Source: Fulvivirgaceae bacterium JP3-4
Lineage (GTDB): Bacteria; Bacteroidota; Bacteroidia; Cytophagales; Cyclobacteriaceae
DNA length: 64,000 nt
Assembly: GCA_029309925.1 (NCBI GenBank)
Contig: JARKND010000001.1
Span: forward strand, 744,001 to 808,000
Direction of reading: 5' to 3'
The notes beneath the pieces are model-generated. The model was not told the DNA's origin, made no database searches, and was given only the letters and a program-made list of their open reading frames with translations. Position numbers and translations under genes: made by a program. Below, piece after piece: positions 40,734 to 49,743 of the stretch; the first letter of the stretch is position 1; each line of letters starts with the position of its first letter.

Positions 40734-43328
40734 TCATTCATCCCGTAAACTCTCTACCGGATTCACCATGGCCGCCTTTATCGCGCGGAAGCCTGTGGTA
40801 AGGAGGACAATCATTCCGGCTAGCGCGGTGGCAATGATGAAGGGCATTGCTCCGATCGAGGTCCGATAGACGAAGCCCTCGATCCAACCATCCAGCAGGT
40901 AGTAGGCGAGTGGCCAGGCGATGAAGCTTGCGATCAGTAAGAGAATTAAAAATTCTTTGATGAGCATGAACGAGACATTTCCGGCTGAGGCACCAAGCAC
41001 TTTTCGAATGCCGATCTCTTTGGACTTCCGCTCCGCAGTAAAGGATATCAGTCCGAAGGTGCCAAGGCATGCGATGATAATGGCAAGAACAGTAAACAGC
41101 GTGAATACTTCGGTGAACTTCTTTTCGGCCACATATTGAACTTCAATGTCATCGTTGACGAACGTGTATGTGAAATCGCGATTCGAGACAAATTTTTGAT
41201 ATGTATTTTTTACCTGGGCCAGCGTGCCTGTCACATCTTGCGGTTGTATGCGGATGTAGCTGAAGGAGAGTTGTCGAGGATTCAGAATGAAAATGATCGG
41301 GGCTATTTCCCGGTGCAATGACTCGAAATGAAAATCTTTGACAATGCCTACGATATTGAAACGTCTGTTGTTTAGCTCGAGCCATTTGCCGATCGGATCT
41401 TTCCATCCAAGTTGCTCTACCGCAGACTCATTTAATATCAACGATGCTGAATCAACCGGCATATTGATTGAGAAGTTTCGTCCATCGATGATGCTAGCTT
41501 CAATCGTTGTCAGAAAATCATAATCGATGCGAATAATTTTCATCGACTTGCCTTGCGACTCTGCTTGAGGAACATCCTCAGCTTTGTATGAAGTGCTGTT
41601 CCCAATCCAGCCCGGCATCCGCATGTTTGAGTAGCCAACCTTTTGGACCGATCCGATCTTTGCAAGCTCCGTTGTGAATGCACCGATTTGCTGACGGTCC
41701 ATAGTCTGCAACGGGACGGTGATCAACATATCTTTATTTATGCCCAGCGATTTATTTTTCATGAAGTCCCATTGCTGGAACACGATAGCGGATCCTGCGA
41801 TCAGTCCAATTGAAATTGCAAACTGAACGACAACGAGTGCTTTGCGCATCACAAATCCCGATTTCCCTGCATTGTTGGATTTCATGCTATTCAACGGGCG
41901 GAAAGATGAAAGCATGAAGGCTGGATATAGACCCGCGACCAGGCCGATGATGATGAGTGAAGCAAATAGCGTTAAAAGAACCTGTGGACTAAATATCACC
42001 GATGCTGCGATTTGTTTTCCAGCAAATTGATTGAACTCGGGAACGAGAACCGTAGCAAACGCTAGTGCGAGTATTATCGCAACACCCGTCATGATAAATG
42101 ACTCGGTCAGGAATTGATTCAGCAGATCGAACCGTTTCGCGCCCAGCACCTTCCGCATGCCGACTTCTTTAGCTCTCCGCAAAGAACGTGCAGTGGTGAG
42201 GTTCATGTAATTCACGCAGGCAATTACAACTATGAATATTCCAATGACGGAAAAAGTATAGACACGGAACATGCTTCCATTGGGTTCAAACTCAAGTCCA
42301 ACGTTCGACCCAAGATGGATCGATGTCAGTGGCTGCATAAACATCTTGAAGTTCGTTGATTTGAAGAACTCAAGATTCTTGTCAACAAATGAAGGGAACG
42401 ATACTTCCATCTTTTTCGCATCCGCTCCTGGAACCAGTTTTACGTAGACGATCTGCGAGTCCCAGCCCACGTTAGTGAAAAGACTTTCGGGTGCTACGCC
42501 TTTAAGTGTGGCGTTCGATAAAATGAAATCGAAGTGGAAGTGAGAATTGGGGGGCATGTCTTTCATCACTCCGGTTACCACAACTTCGAATGCGCCATCC
42601 TGCACTTTAAAAACTTTTCCGATCGGATTTTCTGTTCCAAAGTATCGGACTGCGGTGGTCTCGGAGATTACCGTCTTGTTTGGCCCCTTAAGTGCTTCGG
42701 ATGGGTTTCCCTGTACGAGCGGAAAGTTAAAGACTACAAAAAAGTTGTCATCGACCCAGGCGATTCTCCGTTCATCGACACGCTTGCCACCGTATTCGAA
42801 CATGTCGTAGTCGTCCATGATTCGTACCATCTGCTCGATCTCGGAGTAATCATTTTTCAAAAGCTCGGACGTACGCCAGGAGTTAGATGCGTACGGCTCC
42901 CATACTCCTTGTCGCATATAAGCTGCCGCAACACGATAAATTCGGTCATTGTCGGCATGAAAGCGGTCGTAGCTTAGTTCATCGGTAATGAAAAGATAAA
43001 TGAACAAACAGCACGTAAATCCGAGTGCAAGACCAGACACGTTGATGAGACTATAGAGTTTTTCTCTATTGAAAACTCGGAGTGTTACTTTCAAATAATT
43101 TCTGTACATACCGGATGGGTTATAATGCTGTTGGCGCGGACGAATAATTCCTGGCCTAAATAATAGAAGCACGTCTATGAAAAACCGGAGATCTGCTTTG
43201 TATTTCGACATTTTGGCCAGACGTCTTCGATACACTTCGATAAGATCCCCCTCGATATAATCAGCTAGTCTTGGATGGCAATACCATCGGAACAATTTGG
43301 AGAATATGCGTGGAGGCAGTTGCTTCAT
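40734..43328 (-). CDS. MacB/FtsX-type ABC transporter permease with N-terminal prefix domain
   Basis: 864 aa. Residues 1-75 are the cytosolic prefix seen in PadR-linked permeases (HPRLADYIEGDLIEVYRRRL). Then two copies of helix - MacB periplasmic core - three-helix FtsX unit: the first with LINVSGLALGFTCCLFIYLF and RAKEVGMRKVLGAKRFDLLNQFLTE, the second with KSKEIGIRKVLGASAGNVSFMLIKE. It needs a separate ATPase, absent here; the orphan ATPase at 24722 is a possible partner. Likely transports or senses a drug, peptide or lipid. Cotranscribed with the PadR gene. Confidence 0.92.
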   Translation of the reverse strand: MKQLPPRIFSKLFRWYCHPRLADYIEGDLIEVYRRRLAKMSKYKADLRFFIDVLLLFRPGIIRPRQQHYNPSGMYRNYLKVTLRVFNREKLYSLINVSGLALGFTCCLFIYLFITDELSYDRFHADNDRIYRVAAAYMRQGVWEPYASNSWRTSELLKNDYSEIEQMVRIMDDYDMFEYGGKRVDERRIAWVDDNFFVVFNFPLVQGNPSEALKGPNKTVISETTAVRYFGTENPIGKVFKVQDGAFEVVVTGVMKDMPPNSHFHFDFILSNATLKGVAPESLFTNVGWDSQIVYVKLVPGADAKKMEVSFPSFVDKNLEFFKSTNFKMFMQPLTSIHLGSNVGLEFEPNGSMFRVYTFSVIGIFIVVIACVNYMNLTTARSLRRAKEVGMRKVLGAKRFDLLNQFLTESFIMTGVAIILALAFATVLVPEFNQFAGKQIAASVIFSPQVLLTLFASLIIIGLVAGLYPAFMLSSFRPLNSMKSNNAGKSGFVMRKALVVVQFAISIGLIAGSAIVFQQWDFMKNKSLGINKDMLITVPLQTMDRQQIGAFTTELAKIGSVQKVGYSNMRMPGWIGNSTSYKAEDVPQAESQGKSMKIIRIDYDFLTTIEASIIDGRNFSINMPVDSASLILNESAVEQLGWKDPIGKWLELNNRRFNIVGIVKDFHFESLHREIAPIIFILNPRQLSFSYIRIQPQDVTGTLAQVKNTYQKFVSNRDFTYTFVNDDIEVQYVAEKKFTEVFTLFTVLAIIIACLGTFGLISFTAERKSKEIGIRKVLGASAGNVSFMLIKEFLILLLIASFIAWPLAYYLLDGWIEGFVYRTSIGAMPFIIATALAGMIVLLTTGFRAIKAAMVNPVESLRDE

Positions 43329-43331
43329 AAA

Positions 43332-43673
43332 TCAGAAACTGCCTTTCAATTCCCAGACAATCTTTGGAATGGCGCCCCAGAGTTTTTCGCGGCTCTCCCT
43401 AGCATAGGTAATCGCTCTTTTGCCTAATGCAGTGATTTCAAAATATTTTCGTGGTCGTCCTGCGCGTTCTTCGGTAGCGTCACCATCAACAGAGCGTATA
43501 TAGCCTTTATCTTCGAGGCGAAGCAATGCTGTATGCATGGCCCCCATACTAACATCGCGTCCCAGCCGACTTTCAATTTCATCTTTGATTGACACCCCGT
43601 AGGCTTCACGATGCAGGATGGCAACAGTTAACAAAACGATTTCTTCGAATTCTCCGAGGTAGTACTTTTTCAT
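43332..43673 (-). CDS. PadR-family transcriptional regulator
   Basis: 113 aa winged-helix repressor: KYYLGEFEEIVLLTVAILHREAYGVSIKDE, then DVSMGAMHTALLRLEDKGYI and the wing EERAGRPRKYFEITALGKRAI. It lies 3 bp upstream of the permease on the same strand, a common pairing in which PadR represses its own transport operon until a ligand binds. The sequence AATATCTAAATGTAG just upstream of its start is a candidate promoter/operator. Confidence 0.92.
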   Translation of the reverse strand: MKKYYLGEFEEIVLLTVAILHREAYGVSIKDEIESRLGRDVSMGAMHTALLRLEDKGYIRSVDGDATEERAGRPRKYFEITALGKRAITYARESREKLWGAIPKIVWELKGSF

Positions 43674-44098
43674 CGAGCGGAATAATATCTAAATGTAGGA
43701 ATAACAACCGTGCCAAATTCGAATGGGGCGTGTAGACAGGGTTTTACGATAGGGCAGTCGTCCGGATGTGGACGATTTGGTGGCGGAAACGGACTATTCA
43801 TGCATTTTACCCCAAAGAGCGCAGCGGTTTTGTTTCCGCTCTCATGGAGTGTGCTCATACTTTTTGATTGGCAGCTGCTAGTAGTTGCCCTGACTTAAGG
43901 TCGCCATGAGTGTGTGGATCAAGTCCGTCAAGACTTTACACAACGTTTTCCTGCGACAGCGTGACGTCCGTGCAAGGCGCTGCCCACGCTTTGCGAAACT
44001 TAGTCGGCAGTACGCCTGGATGTAAGGGCAAAAGGTGCAGTATAATCCGCCCCGGAATTAGCTGACCTAATATTTCTGCGGCTTTGCTTTCAAATGCA
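43674..44098. other. Gap between PadR and the small secreted Cys-rich protein
   Basis: No supported gene. Small hairpins TCGTCC-GGATGT-GGACGA (43757 region) and AGCGG-TTTTGTTT-CCGCT (43823 region) are visible; the second could end transcripts. The remainder shows no repeat of the word type. Confidence 0.5.
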
Positions 44099-44128
44099 TT
44101 TTGCAACCCAATTGCACCACTTTTCCAT

Positions 44129-44136
44129 TACTTTTG
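44129..44136 (+). promoter_or_regulatory. TACTTTTG promoter box 4 bp before a GTG start
   Basis: Exact TAnnTTTG with a TTTTG (44099-44103) 25 bp upstream, slightly wide. The expected start site coincides with the GTG at 44141, predicting a leaderless transcript. Confidence 0.4.
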
Positions 44137-44140
44137 TAGT

Positions 44141-44455
44141 GTGAAATACATCCTGATCATGCTGTGTGCGTACCTGGTGTTTCTGTCATTCTTCCCGTGT
44201 GTTGGTGACGGATGCGGTGGAGAAGAGCATGCGTTTGCGCAGTCCAGGCAGGTGGATTGTACGAACGATGCGGAGAGGTCCGATGTCTGCACTCCGTTTT
44301 GTTTTGACGGGTGTTGTCTGGCTCATGTGATTTGCCAGCCGCGCCCTTCAATTATATTTGGCAGGTCTTTTCGCGCATCGGCTATAGAGACCCGCTACAA
44401 TTCCATTGCGCCATCGCTGCCCTACCTTTCTATCTGGCAACCGCCCAAGGTGTAA
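44141..44455 (+). CDS. Small secreted Cys-rich protein preceding a TonB receptor (DUF6660-like)
   Basis: 104 aa from GTG 44141 (M/VKYILIMLCAYLVFLSFFPC); the frame is open upstream but without a signal peptide. After the signal the chain has CVGDGCGGEEHAF, VDCTNDAERSDVC and CTPFCFDGCCLAHVIC. This layout, and position just before a TonB receptor, match the small Bacteroidota family DUF6660, often found with metal-type receptors. Cysteine clusters suggest metal binding or heavy disulfide bonding. 51 bp separates it from the receptor. Confidence 0.7.
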   Translation: MKYILIMLCAYLVFLSFFPCVGDGCGGEEHAFAQSRQVDCTNDAERSDVCTPFCFDGCCLAHVICQPRPSIIFGRSFRASAIETRYNSIAPSLPYLSIWQPPKV

Positions 44456-44506
44456 GAACGTCCACTTCATCTTAAAATTTTTTCTACATCGTTAACAAAA
44501 CTTGTT

Positions 44507-46672
44507 ATGCGTTTCGCATGCACACTCATTCTATTCGTTGTTGTATTTGATTGTTCTTCACAAAATACGTTACAAGCTGTCGTGCGTGACAGCGAAAATG
44601 ATGAGCCCCTGGTGGGAGCATCTGCCACCGTGTTAGGAACTTCCTTTGGAGCTACTGCTGATGAAGATGGGATAGTTCAAATTCCCAACCTTCCTGATGG
44701 ACAACACACTGTGCGATTTTCGTTCCTTGGATACGAAGAGAAAGAAATTTTAGTGCTGTTTCCACTGACATCCACTGAGCCGGTGGTTGTTCTTCTCTCT
44801 TCTGCCCATGAAGAACTTGAAGCGATTGTCATTTCATCCACGCGGAGCACCAGAACAATCGCAGATATTCCGACCCGGGTTGAGTTCATTGCGGGCGAGG
44901 AATTAGACGAAAAAGCAAATATGAAACCTGGCGACATCCGCATGCTGCTGAGCGAAAGCACCGGCATTCAGATTCAGCAAACTTCAGCTACAACAGCGAA
45001 CGCCTCGATTCGCATCCAGGGACTTGACGGACGCTATACACAAATATTAAAGGATGGGTTTCCCTTGTACTCAGGGTTTTCCGGTGGACTTGGATTGCTC
45101 CAGACTCCGCCACTCGACCTGAAGCAGGCTGAGGTAATTAAAGGTTCATCATCAACTTTATATGGAGGTGGTGCCATTGCAGGACTTGTGAATCTCATCA
45201 GCCGCGTACCAACAGATAACCGCGAGCTCAGAGTTTTAGCGAATGGCACAAGCGCAAAAGGTCTTGATCTGAGTGCGTATTACGGGGAGAAATACGGTAA
45301 GATCGGATTGACGGCATTTGCGTCCTACAATTCGAGTAAGGCCTACGACCCTGCGAATATCGATCTGAGTGCTATTCCGGAATTTCAGCGGTTCACATTC
45401 AATCCGCGGCTGTTCGTAGACTTTACAAATAAGACCAAACTCAATGTTGGCGTCAACTTTTCAACGGAAGATCGCATAGGCGGAGATATTCACTATATCG
45501 AAGGGAATGGTGATGCTGTTCACCGCTACTTCGAAAAAAACACATCGGATCGCGTCTCAACCCACTTGTCGTTTTCACATGCATTTAATGAACACACAAC
45601 GCTGAATTTCAAAAACAGTACAAACCACTTCGACAGGCTGTTGCAGATTCCCGAGTTCTCTTTTGACGGTTCTCAGACTGCAACTTTTACGGAATTGAAT
45701 ATCGTTGCTTTCAATGAGCAGACAGAATGGATAGCAGGGCTGAACCTGTGGAGTGACGACTTCTCTGAGCGACAACTTTCAAATGCCGGCCTCCGCGACT
45801 ATCAACAGACCACCGTGGGCGCTTTCATTCAGAATAATCTCACCGTCAACGACAAAGTAAATCTTGAAACAGGAATCCGTGCGGACTATGTATTTGATTA
45901 TGGACTGGCAGTGCTTCCGCGAATATCGCTGCTCTACAAGCCAAGCCCGAGGTTCAGTACGCGTGTTGGCGGTGGTTTCGGTTACAAAGCCCCAACCATT
46001 TTTACAGAAGAGAGTGAGCGACTCCAGTTTCAAAATGTGCTTCCGATTTCAGCGAGTAACAACAAGCTTGAAAGAAGTTACGGAGCAAACTGGGATATGA
46101 ACTATCGCACCGAGATTGGCGAGGCAGGCGTGAGTGTCAACCAACTTTTCTTTTACACTTATCTGAATAATCCTTTACAGCTTCAATCAACCGGTGATGG
46201 CTACTATCAGTTTATCAACATTGCCGGATACATGGACAGCAAGGGCGCGGAGACGAACGTTAAAGTTGAGTTTAGAGATTTCAAATTATTCCTTGGTTAT
46301 AGCTTTACCGATACGCGGATCCATGACGGAGGCGTATCCGTTGTGAATCCGCTCACTGCGCGCAACAGACTCAATAACGTATTATTTTACGAGGTCGAAG
46401 AGAAATGGAAGATTGGACTGGAGGCGTATTACTTCAGCAGGCAGCGCTTGTCAGACAACACCTACGGAAGAGATTACTGGATCTGCGGATTTATGGTCGA
46501 AAGATTATGGGAGAGCTTTTCCATTTTCATAAACTTTGAAAACTTCCTTGATGCCCGGCAGACGCGGTTCGATTCTATTTACACAGGCTCGGTGTCGGCT
46601 CCGGTCTTTCGCGACATTTATGCGCCACTTGACGGTTTCGTGATCAACGGGGGCTTCAAGCTGAAATTATAA
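44507..46672 (+). CDS. TonB-dependent outer-membrane receptor
   Basis: 721 aa. Signal peptide MRFACTLILFVVVFDCSSQN, CarboxypepD_reg-like sandwich (residues 22-105, LQAVVRDSENDEPLVGASAT), plug (TRVEFIAGEELDEKANMKPG ... GGGAIAGLVNLISRVP) and a 22-strand barrel ending in FVINGGFKLKL. Shorter than SusC and without an STN domain or SusD partner, so a classical siderophore/metal-type receptor rather than a glycan importer. With the Cys-rich neighbour it may import a metal complex (inference). Confidence 0.93.
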   Translation: MRFACTLILFVVVFDCSSQNTLQAVVRDSENDEPLVGASATVLGTSFGATADEDGIVQIPNLPDGQHTVRFSFLGYEEKEILVLFPLTSTEPVVVLLSSAHEELEAIVISSTRSTRTIADIPTRVEFIAGEELDEKANMKPGDIRMLLSESTGIQIQQTSATTANASIRIQGLDGRYTQILKDGFPLYSGFSGGLGLLQTPPLDLKQAEVIKGSSSTLYGGGAIAGLVNLISRVPTDNRELRVLANGTSAKGLDLSAYYGEKYGKIGLTAFASYNSSKAYDPANIDLSAIPEFQRFTFNPRLFVDFTNKTKLNVGVNFSTEDRIGGDIHYIEGNGDAVHRYFEKNTSDRVSTHLSFSHAFNEHTTLNFKNSTNHFDRLLQIPEFSFDGSQTATFTELNIVAFNEQTEWIAGLNLWSDDFSERQLSNAGLRDYQQTTVGAFIQNNLTVNDKVNLETGIRADYVFDYGLAVLPRISLLYKPSPRFSTRVGGGFGYKAPTIFTEESERLQFQNVLPISASNNKLERSYGANWDMNYRTEIGEAGVSVNQLFFYTYLNNPLQLQSTGDGYYQFINIAGYMDSKGAETNVKVEFRDFKLFLGYSFTDTRIHDGGVSVVNPLTARNRLNNVLFYEVEEKWKIGLEAYYFSRQRLSDNTYGRDYWICGFMVERLWESFSIFINFENFLDARQTRFDSIYTGSVSAPVFRDIYAPLDGFVINGGFKLKL

Positions 46673-46679
46673 ACGATGA

Positions 46680-46955
46680 TCATAGTCTGCGCTGCGCATC
46701 CCGGATTTTCTGGTCATCGAGGAAGCCCTGGAAGACTTTATCAAGGGCCTTGTTAAAAATTTCCTTGTCGGGAATTGATTTGAAGTAATTTTCCGGATTT
46801 GCTACGATCGATTTTTTTGTTGCGAAAACGAAACGGATCCACGCGTGTCTGGTCATCGTGTGCTTCTGCGACATCAGAATCACTTTGATGTGGCGAAGCT
46901 CACGATCGAACTTACGCTTGTATGTGTTTACACTGAGATCCGGTTTCGTAGGCAT
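46680..46955 (-). CDS. Small hypothetical basic protein
   Basis: 91 aa from ATG 46955 (MPTKPDLSVNTYKRKFDREL); a TTG 19 codons earlier is possible. Rich in Lys, Arg, His and Phe (MSQKHTMTRHAWIRFVFATKK), no signal peptide or membrane helix. I do not recognise a family. It lies 7 bp after the convergent TonB receptor stop. Confidence 0.55.
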   Translation of the reverse strand: MPTKPDLSVNTYKRKFDRELRHIKVILMSQKHTMTRHAWIRFVFATKKSIVANPENYFKSIPDKEIFNKALDKVFQGFLDDQKIRDAQRRL

Positions 46956-47222
46956 CCGATGCCAAAATACTGAGTCATACAAAACAAATCGCGCCAGGAA
47001 ATCAAACAACACAATAGTTTAACATTGAACTAACATTGCTTTAATGTTCTCTCCGTGTCAAGGCAAATTTGACTTTGAGTTGTTTTTTCCGCTGGGTTCG
47101 AAGGTTGATTCTGATCTGAAGCGAACGCGTTCCGGTTGTACACGACATATGACGTTCCTACGCCCTGAAATGCGTGCAAGGCTTCAACTTTATGAGTAAG
47201 GGTATTGCCGTTTCTGGGCAAT

Positions 47223-49742
47223 TTAAGGCCCGCCTCCGATTCTGTATTGATCAAAGGAGAATAAGTCTCTGAGAAACCCGAAATTGTGACCAAGGCCGAT
47301 GTAGCCTCGGTTGTTGAGGTTGAACAATGCCGGAAAACTTCGGTTCGCTCCGAGTGTGCTTTCCGCCTGGGTGAAGCCACCGCTGTATGGGTGATACAGG
47401 TAAAACACAGGAGTTGAAAACTGATTGCTGTGTAATAAGAGAAACTCATTGAATTTTACAGCATCCCAGCCGCCTGCAAATGAGGGAATGCTGCCAAATG
47501 TTTCGCGTGTAGTCCATACGTTAGGACCTGGATCATAAGAATACGAAATCAACATGGTGCCGCTTTTGCCAAACGTATAGCCCAGACTTTGATGTTCGAA
47601 TGCGATCGATTGGGATAGTGCGTAACCTGGCAATGATGCTTTCTGTGTCCAGATGTTTGTCGCGGGGTCGTATTCCCAGAAGTCTAGCAGCGCCAATGCG
47701 GTGGATGATGCTGATCCGCCTCCAACATAGACTTTGTCGTTGATTGTGAACGTGAAGTTAAGCGATCTCGTCACGCCAGGAAAATCTGCCTTTCGCGTCC
47801 ATTGGTTTGAGACTGGATCGAACTGCCACCAGTTTTTATTTCGATGAAGCAAACCGTAGAAGATTTTACCTGCAGCAGTAGCAGCGCGCGTGATCCCAAA
47901 ATCTCCCGACTCAGGAAAATCCGCCATGCGTTTCCAGGTTGTGCCATCGAATTGCCACCAGTCTTTATACCAGGTTGAGCTTGAGCTGCCCATGCCAACA
48001 TAGGCGAAGTTGCCAATGGTGACGGAAGCGGGGCGTGATCTTGAATTCCCCGGGAAACTTGCCTCCACTTTCCACGGTGCTACGTAGTCGATCACAATAT
48101 CCTGATCGCTTGTTACGCTCAAGCCCATATTTGTTATGACGGTGAGTTTACCCGTTAATTGCTTTGAAAGGTTGTCGTTCAAAAGAAGATCCATCGAAAC
48201 AGTAATCTGAGTGCCATCTAAATCTGCTCCGCTCGTGGATACCGGTTCACCATTGATATAAACGACATTGCCAATCGGACTGAAATTTTTCCCGTTAATG
48301 ATCAGAACGTCATACTGGCTTGTAATTATAGCCGGGCTGAAGCTTGTTATTTCGGGCGTGTGGTAAGTGAAACCGTTTTCAATCGTTGTTGCGGATTGAC
48401 AATAGATAACCGATACATCCACGGTAGGAATTGTCGATGGAATTTCGACCACGCGACCGCGAAGCTCAGTGCTGCTGGCATAGGTTAAGTCTAGAAAATC
48501 AACAGTAATTGCATTGATATCATCGGGAAATCCTTCTCCTTTGATTGCGATAAGATCTCCAATTTTTCCATTGTTCGGTGTTATGCTCGTTATTTTTGGC
48601 GGACGTGGCTTGATATCAACTGACGAGACTGAGAATGTATTGCCGGAGATGACAAACTTGGTAGTGGGAATGCAGCCTGATGGCGCGATGAACCTGATCC
48701 GATCCATATTGTTTTCAATCACTTCTACGGGATATTTCAATCCGTTTTGGTGACTTAGTGACACAGATCGCTGAATGCAGGCAGGCCAGTTCCTGACTGA
48801 GACATCAATCGTATCGCCAGCCTCATAAAGATCCTGGCTGATTGCTGTAATCTCCGGCCGGATCTGTGACAGTTTCTGTGGTGCAACCTGCTGGAACAGG
48901 CCGCCATATACTTTCACCTCAATTGGATTGTTAACGAGTGAAGTCATCGTAAACTTAATCTGCTTGGACGAAACGGAAATAACCTTTGCTCCGAGTCCAT
49001 TCATCGCAATGAAAGGCTGGCTGCCAAAAGACGACAGTGCCTCCCCGGTCATTGCGATGGTATCGCACAGCGTGAAAGTCTCGAGCGAAAATCCTGTGAT
49101 CTTAGGCGTTTTTAGTTTGAAGATTTTTTCTTCGCTGGCATTGTCCAAGATAGAGACACGGACGGCATTGTCTATTCGTGTAAGGCTTGGGGCAATTACG
49201 GATAAAAGCGTGTCTGTTGACGACACAACTTTGGCAGAAAGTTTGTCAAACACTACGACATTCAACTCTTTCCTGAAGCTAAAATTTTTGCCGCGCAAGT
49301 TGATCGTGTCACCAGCGCTGCCTTCGGCAGGAGATATTTCTTCCAGGATGGGGCCCTCACTTCCCAGACTCATAAAATCCTGCATTGGGCCGTAAACTGT
49401 TTTGCCGTTGGCGATGGCGTATGACCGCACATAGTATCGCTGCTTTTCAATTATGCCGGAGCGGATCGCTGCAGAAAATGTCTCCCCGGCAGCTTTGCCC
49501 AGCCTGAAGTAGATAGAATTTTCCAGCGATAACTCTTTTTCTTTCCCCAACACAAAGCCGTGATCAACGACATCGTTTAGATTATGGAATTGGATGGTGC
49601 CACCAAGCGACACACCTGAAGCTGTTATTTCGTTTACCGTTGTTGTGACGATCGGATGCGTTTGCTCCGGCAATTCTTCCTGGATACATGTGGCAAGAAG
49701 AAAGATAAGAATTAGAAAATATGAGTGTCGGAAAATTTTCAT
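47223..49742 (-). CDS. IPT/TIG-repeat and kelch-propeller lipoprotein
   Basis: 839 aa. Lipobox-type leader LILIFLLATC (Cys19). Residues 30-130 are an Ig/fibronectin-like domain (VNEITASGVSLGGTIQF). Five IPT/TIG domains follow, each beginning like PxITSxxPxxGxxGDxIxIxGxxF (GPILEEISPAEGSAGDTINL; PPKITSITPNNGKIGDLIAI; TPEITSFSPAIITSQYDVLI). The last ~280 residues form a kelch beta-propeller (WWQFDGTTWKRMADFPESGD, FWEYDPATNIWTQKASLPGY). Probably surface-exposed and adhesive or glycan-binding. Its start is 1 bp after the beta-barrel gene, implying a cell-surface pair. Confidence 0.85.
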   Translation of the reverse strand: MKIFRHSYFLILIFLLATCIQEELPEQTHPIVTTTVNEITASGVSLGGTIQFHNLNDVVDHGFVLGKEKELSLENSIYFRLGKAAGETFSAAIRSGIIEKQRYYVRSYAIANGKTVYGPMQDFMSLGSEGPILEEISPAEGSAGDTINLRGKNFSFRKELNVVVFDKLSAKVVSSTDTLLSVIAPSLTRIDNAVRVSILDNASEEKIFKLKTPKITGFSLETFTLCDTIAMTGEALSSFGSQPFIAMNGLGAKVISVSSKQIKFTMTSLVNNPIEVKVYGGLFQQVAPQKLSQIRPEITAISQDLYEAGDTIDVSVRNWPACIQRSVSLSHQNGLKYPVEVIENNMDRIRFIAPSGCIPTTKFVISGNTFSVSSVDIKPRPPKITSITPNNGKIGDLIAIKGEGFPDDINAITVDFLDLTYASSTELRGRVVEIPSTIPTVDVSVIYCQSATTIENGFTYHTPEITSFSPAIITSQYDVLIINGKNFSPIGNVVYINGEPVSTSGADLDGTQITVSMDLLLNDNLSKQLTGKLTVITNMGLSVTSDQDIVIDYVAPWKVEASFPGNSRSRPASVTIGNFAYVGMGSSSSTWYKDWWQFDGTTWKRMADFPESGDFGITRAATAAGKIFYGLLHRNKNWWQFDPVSNQWTRKADFPGVTRSLNFTFTINDKVYVGGGSASSTALALLDFWEYDPATNIWTQKASLPGYALSQSIAFEHQSLGYTFGKSGTMLISYSYDPGPNVWTTRETFGSIPSFAGGWDAVKFNEFLLLHSNQFSTPVFYLYHPYSGGFTQAESTLGANRSFPALFNLNNRGYIGLGHNFGFLRDLFSFDQYRIGGGP

Positions 49743-49743
49743 G

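Noticed and set aside
47030-47449. 139-codon minus-strand ORF overlapping the 3' end of the TIG-kelch gene
   Set aside because: It overlaps the kelch coding region in another frame for most of its length and has no recognisable domain; the part past 47222 alone is too short to support.
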